64,000 nucleotides of DNA, taken from positions 1 to 64,000 of the forward strand of contig NRSV01000101.1 of NCBI GenBank assembly GCA_002286855.1. Reading direction: 5' to 3'. The notes beneath the pieces are model-generated. The model worked only from the letters and a program-made list of their open reading frames with translations. It made no database searches and was not told the origin of the DNA. Positions within the stretch are counted from its first letter, which is position 1. Each line of letters starts with the position of its first letter. The DNA is from Bipolaris cookei (taxonomy: Eukaryota > Ascomycota > Dothideomycetes > Pleosporales > Pleosporaceae). Of this stretch, positions 55,101-64,000 are shown in pieces. The position numbers and the translations under genes were made by a program.

Positions 55101-58100
55101 CAAGTCAGTGGAGATAATGACATCTTTAAGAAGATGGCGCATCACGGACCATTTGGAGAGTAACGGATGGGAGTTCATGATCTCATCATTTTCAGGCACT
55201 ACATGGACAAAACACTGCTCAGGTTCCGTCGAGGCAATCCATTCCCTATCCTCTCCGCCAGCAGTACCCGAAACTGCTTTTCCACGGAAAACCGACACAA
55301 AAAAATGGTATCAGGCCATGTGGCACCTTGGGGCCAGATATGGGCCCTGTTTTCAAGGATTGAAGAACATTGAATGTGCGCCAAACAAGAACAGTGCCAA
55401 GGCTGCGATATGCGATAAGACGCCAAATGATTCTGAATCGCACTATCTAATACATCCGACAACAATTGATGTGTTCTTCCAGACAATGGCTGTGGCTGCA
55501 TGCAATGGACAAGGACATGCAAGCGACCGAATGAGTGTGCCGACATTCATCAAGCGCATGGACATCTATGACTGCTCAGGTGATCTTCAAGTGCACACCT
55601 CAGCAAAAGTCCTAGCACATGGTAAATTCCATGGTTGGGGTTGTGCCACTGGCCAAGATGGAGCACTTGCAATAAATATAGATCAAATCAAGCTCATGCC
55701 TCTGGATACGGCACTTGAGATAGATCTCCATGCTGGTGCTTCAACAACCTGGAGTATAGAGCCCAGCTTTACAACTATGTCAGCCCTTTTGGAGTATGCC
55801 ACCCCGTTCGCCAAACGAACACCGCTCATGCAAGAGTTCACTTTGCTTCATATCCGAAAAGCCTTGGAGCAAATTCAAGCCATTAAACCAGCATCGGATA
55901 CGATGGAAAGATTTGTGAATTGGATGAAAAGGCAAAGCATCCCAGATACATTGCGGCCCATGGAGACTGTCACATCCGAAGTCAAGATCCTGTCGTGCCC
56001 TTCGACTGTGGACGCAATTGTGAAAATCAGCGAAAACATTACTAAGTTGGTGTTGGGGGAAATTACTGCAACAGAGCTCCTCATGGTTGATGATATGTTA
56101 CTCAGGGTTTATCAGGAAGCGAAAACGACTGATCGAGGGCCATATCTAAAGCTTCTCGGACATCAGAAACCGAACATGCGCATTCTTGAGATTGGGGCTG
56201 GAACAGGAGGAACAACTCACGAGTTTCTTTCAAACTTGGTCAATGATTCAGATGGGGGCAAACTATGGTCCAGTTATACATATACGGACATCTCGGCCGG
56301 GTTCTTCGGTGCTGCCAAAGAAAGATTCAAAGACCACACCCTCGAATACAAGGTTCTAGACATCACAAAGGACCCTGTGAATCAAGGCTTCCAAAGTCAT
56401 GATTACGACCTTGTTATCGCCACAAACGTTATACATGCTGTTCCTAACCTCCAGCAAGCTTTGTGTAATGTGCATAGACTATTAAAGCATGATGGCACAT
56501 TCTACCTTGAAGAGCTTTGCTCAGATGTACAGGTCACAAATTTCATCATGGGTCTCCTTCCTGGATGGTGGGTGGGTGAACACGATGGCCGTGATGATGA
56601 GCCATATGTCCAGCCTGACAGATGGGATAGTGAGCTTCGCGCTGCAGGCTTCACTGGAGTAGCTGATTGCATGCTAGATGCTCCCCGTCCACACCAGGGC
56701 AATGCATTCATGATAGCCTACCCCACAGTCAAGGAGGCACTCCCGAAGCTTGTCACGTTGCTTTATGATGACACCTCACAGCAAGTCGTCGAAGATTTGA
56801 AGATTGAGTTATCACAAAATGGCTGTTTCGAAACAGTGCTCCAGCACTGGGATGCAGCAGAATCAGCGGTATCAAAGAGTGACATCATATGTTTACTCGA
56901 TATCAATAGGCCTTTCTTTTTCGAAATTGAAGCTTCTCGTTTCAATAAGTTTCGGCGGTGGCTGGCACATGTCTCGGAGTCGAAAAACGGCATTCTCTGG
57001 CTGACTCGAAGCTCCCAGCTCGGTTGCGAGCACCCTCGATGGGGTCAAACACCTGGAGCTATGCGCACCATTCAGAAAGATATGGGGATCGATTTGGCAA
57101 TCTGCGAGGTTGACCGGCTGACGAATATTAGCTTGAAAGCTGTAACCCAGATTGCAGGAAGGTTCTCTCGTCGCCACATATCAAGCCACAACTTGGAGCT
57201 GGAGTACGCGATTGAGGACGGAAAGATATACATACCGCGATTGTATCCCTTAAACGTTGATTCAGAGCTTTGCAAGCCTACGAGTTCTGCGACTACTCTC
57301 CCCCCAACAGATAATGCCGAACTCAACCTAACACTGGGAACAGTGGGCAGGCTTGATACGCTCCAATGGACCACGTGTTCTTACGAAAGTCCTGGAGAAT
57401 ATGAAGTTGCAGTTGAAATAATGGCTACAGGACTTAATTTTAGGGTAAGGCTCCCAGATATTTACACGCAGTCGCTAGGGTTAGACATATAGCTAACCGT
57501 TGTAGGATTTGCTGACCGCTATGGATCTCATCGAGGCCCCGCGCCAAGTCCTTGGATTGGAAGCGGCAGGAATAATCCGAGATATTGGATCAGGGGTTCA
57601 ACATCTCCAAATAGGAGATCGTGTCGTGGTTGTCGGTGGCACAAGTTTGTTCAAGACAACCGCGGTCGTGCCTAGCACCAGTTGCTGGAAACTACCCCAC
57701 TCGATTTCTTTTGAAGAGGCCGCAACTATGCCATGTGTTTTCATGACGGTCATACATGGATTGTTAGAGTTTGGTCAAATGCACAGTGGACACACTGTTC
57801 TGATTCACTCTGCATGTGGTGGAGTTGGTCTTGCCGCCATTCAACTGTGTCGCATGGCCGGAGCAACGATATACTGCACAGTCAGTAACGAAGAGAAGGT
57901 CCAGTTCCTGGAGAACGAGTTTGAAATCCCGCGTGCTCACATCTTCAATTCCCGCAACAGATCCTTCGTGGATGATGTCATGCGCGCTACCACTGGTGCT
58001 GGCGTGGACCTTGTGCTCAATTCGCTCTCTGGTGAGCTCTTACACGCGTCCTGGGAATGTGTGGCGGAGTTCGGCAAAATGATTGAGATTGGGAAAAGAG

Positions 58101-59659
58101 ATTTGCTAGGAAACGGCCGCATCTCTCTAAACCCGTTTGTTCTGAATCGTAGCTTTCATGGCATCGATCTGGCTCATCTTATTGAATGTCGACCAGCAGA
58201 GTGTCGAAGGCTTTTGGGAAGAATGATGGCCCTTTACGAAGCAGGTCATATAAAACCAATCTTTCCCGTGAAAAAGTTCAAGGTATCTGAGGTAGAGCAA
58301 TGCTTCAGGTACATGCAACAGGGGCGACATATCGGGAAGATTATCCTATCTGTAGGTGATTCCGCGGATGAAGCAACCAGATCAAAAAACTTGATCATGG
58401 CACATCCCAAGCGCAATCCCACTTTCAATCCACAAGCATCTTATTTGCTTGCTGGCGGCCTTGGCGGCCTAGGCCGTGTCGTGGCCAATTGGATGGTAGA
58501 GAACGGCGCACGCCACCTGATATTTCTTTCTCGAAATGCAGGGGAAAAGGGGACCGACAAAGCATTTTTCGAAGAACTTGAATACCAAGGATGCAAAGTG
58601 ACTGCAGTAAAAGGGAGTGTTGCTACTGTCAAAGATGTGGAGAAGGCTATTGCTGCTGCAACTGCCCCTGTGCGTGGTGTGATGAACATTTGCATGCAAT
58701 TGCAAGATATGGGATTCCACCAGATGACCCACGAGGCATGGAGCACTGTCAACGAGTCGAAAATCAAAGGTACATGGAATATGCACAACGTGTGCATGTC
58801 TAGAGAGATAAGTCTTGACTTCTTCCTTCTCTTCAGCTCGGTCTCGGGTTTGTTTGGCAACTTTGGCCAAGCAAACTATGCAGCAGCGAACACCTTCCTC
58901 GATACATTTGTGCTTTATCGACATTCCCTGGGCTTGAACGCTTCTGCTATTGATATTGGTATGATGTACGACCATGGATATGTCGCTGAGAATCCGCTCC
59001 TAGCAGAGCGGATGCAGTTGCTTGGGTCGTATGGCATCCGGATACCACAGCTCCTGGATGCTATCACGCTCGTTCTAAGCACCCCTAGAGCCAAGTCTGA
59101 GAAAAGCACGTCAAGGAAATGTGCGTCTCTATTGGGTATTGGTGTCCGTAGCGGGCTACCATTATCTGATCCTGCAAACCGCATACTGTGGAAGGATGAC
59201 CGGCGAATGACATATTATGCCAACCTCAACTCGGATTCGAACGCGACTTCAAGCGCGACCTCTGACGGTGATCCGCCCACCCAAGCCATTAGAGCTTTCA
59301 TGAAGCAGGTTCTTGCTGAGCCAAAGATCCTTGACCAGGCCGATACCGCAACTTTCCTCGCGCGACAAATCGCAAGAAAAATTGCGCTCATGCTTCTCCG
59401 GCCGCTTGACGACAAGGAGGATAGTGAGGTTGATATATTGAGCCCGTTGCAGGATGCTGGTCTGGATAGCTTGGTCGCTATAGAGATGCGGAGGTGGTGG
59501 AGGACGACATTTGGCTTCGACATTACCATGCTACAGATGGTTGGAGCTGAGAACACGATGGCACTTGGTGATCGGGCTGCTGAAGGGCTGAGAACCAAAT
59601 ATGCAGAAGTTGAAGAACAACCCGTAACTTTGACACCTGTGGTCGCTGTATCGGCTTGA
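52120..59659 (+). CDS. Highly reducing iterative type I polyketide synthase
   Basis: Exons 52120-57444 and 57506-59659 with a 61-nt intron (GTAAGG...TTGTAG) give 2492 residues. The domain order is KS-MAT-DH-CMeT-ER-KR-ACP. KS starts IAICGMALRLPG, with its nucleophile in TACSAS near residue 177. MAT has FTGQGAHWPRMG and GHSSGE near 622. The DH motif HNIDGDVVFPG is near 940. The methyltransferase motif ILEIGAGTGGTT is near 1354. ER has GLNFRDLLTAMD and HSACGGVGLAAIQL near 1875. The KR motif LAGGLGGLGRV is near 2090, and the ACP attachment Ser in AGLDSL is near 2429. All active-site motifs are present, so it looks functional. It makes a reduced, possibly C-methylated chain. No release domain is fused, so release needs a partner. 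Neighbours are an MFS pump and a UbiA-type enzyme. Confidence 0.95.
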
Positions 59660-60307
59660 TTTGGGGTTCAGGGAGCTTTGGATCATAATACGCGCCAGGA
59701 AAAAATTCGCACTGCCCATAATGTGCTGTTGTTCCGAGTGTCTCGATACTTCTCACTCTTTCAGGCTGCCCGCGCTTGCACACCATTCTTAAAATTGCTT
59801 TTACCCATCCAATCAGCATTATCTGCCCCATGTACCCTCGCGATAAGCACAATCAAGCGATAAAAGAGAGGCTTTTTATGGTTTCCAAGATTTGCCGTCT
59901 CGTTCTCAGATTCAGCAAATAGATGCACTGTAGCCAAGAATGTATCTCGAAAGGCGTATTATTATTTTGCCATCTTGCTCTTAACAGGAAGGTAAAGCAC
60001 GGCTGCAAACAAGGCCCACAATCCAACATGGCCTTTTCCTCTGGTAAATGAATTCAGGATGAAGCTACCGATAAGGCTACTACACTCATCGCCCAATTGA
60101 GGCAATGGAGACTGGGGGCTATCTAGGGTAAAATTAGTGCTTAGCCAAGCTTCCTGGAGTCACTTGTAAGAGGAAAGGATTTTACACGCCCCAATGTCGG
60201 TTAGCAGTGAGATGTCAGCCATACACGTGACTCTCGCAGTCAACCTTGATATTGTACCCTCAATACTCAAATCCAGGGCTTTCGAAATGATTGCTGTGTT
60301 TTCAACG
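59660..60307. other. PKS 3' flank and upstream region of the UbiA gene
   Basis: About 650 bp. On the minus strand, a frame that stops at 59962-59964 stays open back to about 60381 with only one TGA (60160-60162). It overlaps the first UbiA exon and ends GLWALFAAVLYLPVKSKMAK. It may be a decayed gene or chance; no family was recognised. Confidence 0.35.
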
Positions 60308-61405
60308 ATGTCTTCAAAGTATACTAGAGATTTTTCGATGCTTAAGCGCGCTGGGAAACTTTTGAGAGTATTATATCTCATTGAGAAATCCGATATTCCT
60401 GCTGTCTCTATACCAACAGTAAGTTTTTATAAAGGTTATAAGCTATCGGCACTGAACAGAGAACAGGTTGTCGTAGCACTTGCGATTTCAGGGGTGCCTA
60501 GTGTGCCTTTATTTATCAAGGGAATAGTCTGGAACCAACTGCATTTGTTGGCTTTTGAAGTATGTGCATGAAGGTCATCATCTGGTTCGAAGCACATTAT
60601 ACTGATATGCGCATAGACGAAGAACCAGGTGATTTGGACTAGACTTCGCAAAGTCGGGTAGCTGGTACTAATGCAGTGAATAAGATTATCGGTCTTGAAG
60701 AAGATCGCATTGCAAAACCGCATCGCCCACTTCCCTCTGGCCTCATCTCGTTGGAAGATGCTTACATACTTTACCGCTGCCTTTTAGTCTGCATGTGGAT
60801 CGCGGCTTTACATTGCAATACTCTTGTTTGCACCATTGCATATACAGCCGCCATTACGATTTACAATGAAGGCGGATTTGCTACTTTTGCCAGTTTGAAG
60901 AGTGTCATTGGGGCTTTCGGTCTGATGTGCAAATGTTGGGGAACTACAGTTACTTTTGGTGAGCGTGCAAGATATGCAGATTGGTTGCTCAAGACTGTGC
61001 TGACATGCGACAGTTAATGGGGAGAATTTGCATGGCAATAAAGCCTTTGCAATTCTCATTTTCGGTCTCATTTTCTCGACTACTGTAAGTCCTTGAGCAG
61101 CAGGTGAGTAAAGGCTAAGTTGATTTTCTTCGTGATAGGGGCACGCCCAAGATTTCCGTGACCGGTCAGCAGATGCAGTCATGGGCAGAAAAACGACCCC
61201 CTTGGTGCTTTCTCAACCCCTGGCCAGGTGGTCGCTTGCAGTCTTGATCGCGGCGTGGACAGCAAGCCTGATTGTTTTTTGGCAACCTCCTATGGTTGCC
61301 AGTATCGCTTTTGCCATTCTCGGGCTTCGGACACTGGGTGGCTACCTTATGAGTTATGAAGAGAAAGATGATTCCGTGTCGTATGTTTATTACGGAGTAA
61401 CGTGA
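60308..61405 (+). pseudogene. UbiA-type membrane prenyltransferase/terpene cyclase, 3' end truncated by a transposon
   Basis: Exons 60308-60418, 60467-60559, 60643-60958, 61014-61084 and 61139-61399+ give about 285 residues (start uncertain; 60194 also possible). YLIEKSDIPAVSIPT matches the usual start of fungal UbiA enzymes (LFTKSD..). The first Asp-rich motif is in NKIIGLEEDRIAKPHRPLPS and the second in QDFRDRSADA, followed by GRKTTPLVLSQPLARWSL. The family binds prenyl diphosphates with Mg2+; fungal members include the fumagillin-type terpene cyclase and meroterpenoid prenyltransferases. A pogo element is inserted at the TA of a Val codon (61398-61399), so translation ends one codon inside the transposon, probably removing the last helix. 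Both catalytic motifs remain. Third-exon acceptor (60642) is the least certain splice. Confidence 0.75.
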
Positions 61406-63229
61406 CTGCATAGCGAGCGCGCCACCCTAACAAACTATCAGAACCCTACAACTTCAAACCTCAATGTCTCAACTATCCAACCTCGAACTGCTCCCTAAGG
61501 AAGAGAGGATCAAGCTAGCCCTTCAATCAACTAAGCAGCCTCAAGAACTAAGCGTACGACGCGCTGCTATAGTCTACAAGGTGTCCCGAAGGTCAATTGA
61601 CCGCCGACGCGCTGGGACAAAGTCAACACGCGATACTCACCCCAAATCGGCCAATCTCCAGAAGACTGAAGAGAGGGCGCTTATACACTATATCAAGAAA
61701 CTTGATGCGCAAGGGTTTGCTCCAACGCTTCGTTGCGTTGAAGATATGGCTAATCAACTGCGCGCTGCGCGTGATGCAAAGCCTGTTGGCCCACGATGGC
61801 CTTCAAACTTCGTCAAACGCGAACCCGAGCTCAAATCGCGAATGACTCGGCAGCGCGATCGCCAGAGAGTCTTATGCAGTGATCCAGATGTTATCGGACC
61901 CTGGTTCGACCTTGTACGCAATGTCAAGGCCAAGTACAGCATCCAGGACGAAGATACCTACAACTTTGACGAGACTGGCTTTACTATGGGTGTCGGAAAC
62001 TGCGTGAAAGTAGTTACTGCTTCCGAGAGACGGACTAGACCTATTGGAGTGCAACAAGGAGACCGCGAGTGGGTGACTCTGATCGCTGCAATCAATGCGA
62101 TGGGCTGGGCGATTGCGCCCTACCTTATATTCAAAGCAAAGAATCACGACACATCCTGGTACCCTGATTTGAAGCCTCAATGGCGCATTGGGGTTAGTGA
62201 AAACGGCTGGACTACGAATGAGATTGGTGTAGCTTGGTTAAAGCACTTTGTTGAGCAGACAAAGAGACGGAGGGTGGGTAGCCACGTGCTGCTTATAATT
62301 GACGGCCATGAGAGCCACAAGTCGCTTGCCTTCCAGGATCTTTGCGAGGAGAACAAGATCATCACCCTATGTATGCCGCCACACTCATCCCACATCCTGC
62401 AGCCACTTGATGTGGGGTGTTTTGCTCCTTTGAAGCGGGAGTATAGCAAAGAGATCCGAGCCTTGGCGACAGACCGCATTGGCCGAATTGATAAAAAAGC
62501 ATTCATCGCGTCGTTTGCAAAGGTTTTTGAGACAGCTTTCTCAAAGGCTAACATTACTTCAAGCTTTAGAGCAACTGGCCTAGTGCCTAACAACCCATTA
62601 GTGGTGCTATCAAAGCTTGATGTAAAGCTTCGCACGCCAACACCGCCTCTACCAGGGGCGACACAATGGAACCCTAAGACACCCACCAACGCTGCTGAAG
62701 TAGAGGCTCAATCGACGCTGCTTCGAGACCGCATTCGAAAGCATCAGGGTTCCTCACCTTCTGCTATAGTTAGTATGTTTGATCAGCTTAGAAAGGGTAC
62801 TGAGATGATACTGCATTCGCAGACGTTGCTAGCAGCCCGAGTGCTACAGCTGGAAGCGTCAAATAAGGCTGCTTCTGAGCGTAAATCGCGGAAGCGGAAG
62901 CGGATCCAAGAGGGGGGAGATCTTTCAAAGGAACAGGCAGAGGATTTGATAGCTGAACTAGATGTTAGAGCGCAGGTAGACGGGGAAACGCGTGAAGGTA
63001 GGGTCCGAACAGGTGCAGGCAAGCAGCGCAAAAGGCACTGCAAGCGCTGCGGCAAGATAGGGCATAACTCACGTACATGTAAAAAAGACGTAATAGACGC
63101 TAATAATTGATACTGTATACTATAGGCTATAATATGTTTTAGTAGTGATGAGATGTTGTATGCAGAAGGCTTGATAGCTTATTAGGGTGGCGCGCTCGCT
63201 TAGCTGGCGCGCTCGCTATGCAGTCACGT
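61400..63229 (+). mobile_element. Intact pogo/Fot1-type DNA transposon (1830 bp)
   Basis: Terminal repeats start ACGTGACTGCATAGCGAGCG at both ends and are flanked by the TA target duplication (61398-61399 and 63230-63231). The right repeat has GGCGCGCTCGCT twice, the left once. It interrupts the UbiA-type gene. Confidence 0.95.
61464..63110 (+). CDS. pogo/Fot1-type DDE transposase, intact (548 aa)
   Basis: A single exon. The N-terminal helix-turn-helix (LALQSTKQPQELSVRRAAIV, then RRSIDRRRAGTK) and CENP-B-like half (RWPSNFVKREPELKSRM) bind the ends. Catalytic landmarks are YNFDETGFTMGVG, LLIIDGHESHKSLAF and ILQPLDVGCFAPLKREY. A basic stretch KSRKRKRIQE and a zinc knuckle CKRCGKIGHNSRTC end it. 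There is no stop or frameshift. It belongs to a different family from the element at 36429; the chimeric copy at 27077 took its 3' half from this family. Confidence 0.94.
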   Translation: MSQLSNLELLPKEERIKLALQSTKQPQELSVRRAAIVYKVSRRSIDRRRAGTKSTRDTHPKSANLQKTEERALIHYIKKLDAQGFAPTLRCVEDMANQLRAARDAKPVGPRWPSNFVKREPELKSRMTRQRDRQRVLCSDPDVIGPWFDLVRNVKAKYSIQDEDTYNFDETGFTMGVGNCVKVVTASERRTRPIGVQQGDREWVTLIAAINAMGWAIAPYLIFKAKNHDTSWYPDLKPQWRIGVSENGWTTNEIGVAWLKHFVEQTKRRRVGSHVLLIIDGHESHKSLAFQDLCEENKIITLCMPPHSSHILQPLDVGCFAPLKREYSKEIRALATDRIGRIDKKAFIASFAKVFETAFSKANITSSFRATGLVPNNPLVVLSKLDVKLRTPTPPLPGATQWNPKTPTNAAEVEAQSTLLRDRIRKHQGSSPSAIVSMFDQLRKGTEMILHSQTLLAARVLQLEASNKAASERKSRKRKRIQEGGDLSKEQAEDLIAELDVRAQVDGETREGRVRTGAGKQRKRHCKRCGKIGHNSRTCKKDVIDANN

Positions 63230-63231
63230 TA

Positions 63232-63616
63232 AGATTATTCTTCGAGGCTAAAACAGCAAGGAGATGCTAAGATGGTCGCAACAGATCTGGCTACTGGGCA
63301 GTAACATTCTGCCTTTTTTCCCTCGAATGAGGGGAGAGCTCGATTGAATACTTAAGCTTGCTGCATGGAATGAGTTAGATAGATGATACACCAATCGATA
63401 AGAGGAGGCTAGGGGTCACAAGGGCAGCACAACGGGATGAGCCGATAGGGTCACAAGGGCAGCACAACGGGATGAGCCGATAGTAAATATGTATGGTAAT
63501 GTAACCCACCACCGAATGGCGCACACTCCCGGAATGGCGCACTTTGCAATAACCCAACCTTTGCACTTGAATATCTCAACGCCACACCAAACAATAAAGA
63601 CGTATAATAGCCAGAA
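63232..63616. other. Spacer, includes former 3' part of the UbiA locus
   Basis: About 385 bp. Sequence directly after the transposon should be the original continuation of the UbiA gene, but no family-typical helix is readable. A tandem repeat (63413-63482) follows. Confidence 0.4.
63413..63482. repeat. Perfect 35-bp tandem duplication
   Basis: The unit GGGTCACAAGGGCAGCACAA... (35 bp, ending GAGCCGATA) occurs twice head to tail, 63413-63447 and 63448-63482, without mismatch. Confidence 0.92.
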
Positions 63617-64000
63617 TTAATCCTTAGAGCATACTACATGTTTCTTGCATGTGTGCTTCTTGTGCCCCGCCTCACCGCACGTCTTGCAGCGACGAATACC
63701 CTTGCAGCTACCACCTGCTTGCATCCCCTCCGCCTCCGCCTCCGTCTCCGCCTCAGCGTCTCTCTGATGTATAATTTCCTCTGTCTCTGCCTGCGATAAG
63801 GTTCCGACTTCCTGGATCCGCTTCTTCTTAGGCTTCTTACGCTCAGATGCAGTGTTGTCAACTGTTTCAAGCTTAGCTACTCAAGCTTCATGTAACGTGT
63901 GTGAATGGTCCTTCAAATTTGACCCCTTTTTGACCTGTAGAATCATCTTAATAATATAATCAAGCGAGAAACTCTTATGTTCCCTTATCCTCTTGATAAT
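63617..64000 (-). pseudogene. pogo/Fot1-type transposase C-terminal part, runs off the right edge
   Basis: Minus-strand frame with the IIKRIREHKSFSLDYI region, then ASERKKPKKKRIQEVGTLSQ, and a zinc knuckle CKTCGEAGHKKHTC near the stop at 63617-63619. It aligns with the C-terminal third of the transposase at 61464 but is clearly divergent. A TAG stop near 63883 (after LHEA) breaks it. The catalytic core lies outside the window. Confidence 0.75.

Noticed and set aside
63413..63482. Possible short CRISPR-like array
   Set aside because: Only two adjoining copies without spacers; a simple tandem duplication in a eukaryotic genome.
1..64000. tRNA or rRNA genes
   Set aside because: I looked for T-loop and A/B-box patterns while reading and found none convincing; a tRNA scan would be decisive.

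Overview
The window looks like a chromosome segment of a filamentous ascomycete, most likely a Dothideomycete of the Pleosporales. The evidence is the short 45-130 nt introns with GT(A/G)xGx donors and CTRAC branch points, the fungal-only families (Spa2, Zn2Cys6 regulator, UstYa/DUF3328, TRI12-type MFS, HR-PKS, fungal UbiA), and transposon copies whose stop codons look like C-to-T / G-to-A (RIP-type) changes. No similarity search was run. Families are assigned by reading motifs, and splice sites by consensus plus reading frame.

Regions. (1) 1-2.5 kb: a Ty3/gypsy retroelement (gag on the minus strand, repeated leader, LTR 590-852) is inserted into a TRI12-like MFS transporter and removes its first ~100 codons. 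(2) 2.8-18.5 kb: a conserved, gene-dense block with a D-2-hydroxyacid dehydrogenase, Zn2Cys6 regulator, HOS2-like histone deacetylase, ING/PHD chromatin protein, polarity scaffold SPA2 and a GH43 enzyme. (3) 18.5-43 kb: a transposon-rich accessory island with solo LTRs of two families, a hAT element inside a gypsy remnant and itself split by a solo LTR, five pogo/Fot1-type elements or remnants (one chimeric), a Mutator-like element and a Tc1 remnant. Five non-transposon genes lie in or beside it: a UstYa/DUF3328 oxidase, a small secreted repeat-peptide precursor, a P450, a secreted S41-type protease and a DMATS prenyltransferase. (4) 46-61.4 kb: a conserved membrane protein, then a second metabolite locus (MFS pump, highly reducing PKS, UbiA-type membrane prenyltransferase/terpene cyclase). 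The last gene is cut by a pogo element. (5) 61.4-64 kb: that intact pogo element and a further remnant.

Main result: 20192-22017 holds a divergent gene pair typical of fungal dikaritin-type RiPPs (the ustiloxin/phomopsin/asperipin class). A UstYa-family membrane oxidase with two HxxHC motifs sits beside a 95-residue secreted precursor. The precursor contains three 21-residue repeats separated by Lys-Arg (Kex2-type) sites, each with one Tyr. It is split by a 63-nt intron and the repeats are short, so a simple ORF scan misses it. An intact P450 (28.6-30.4 kb) and an intact secreted S41-family protease (40.2-42.6 kb; ustiloxin and phomopsin clusters encode S41 proteins) lie further along. I infer a RiPP pathway whose genes were pushed apart by transposon insertions. 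The DMATS gene next to the protease raises the possibility of prenylation.
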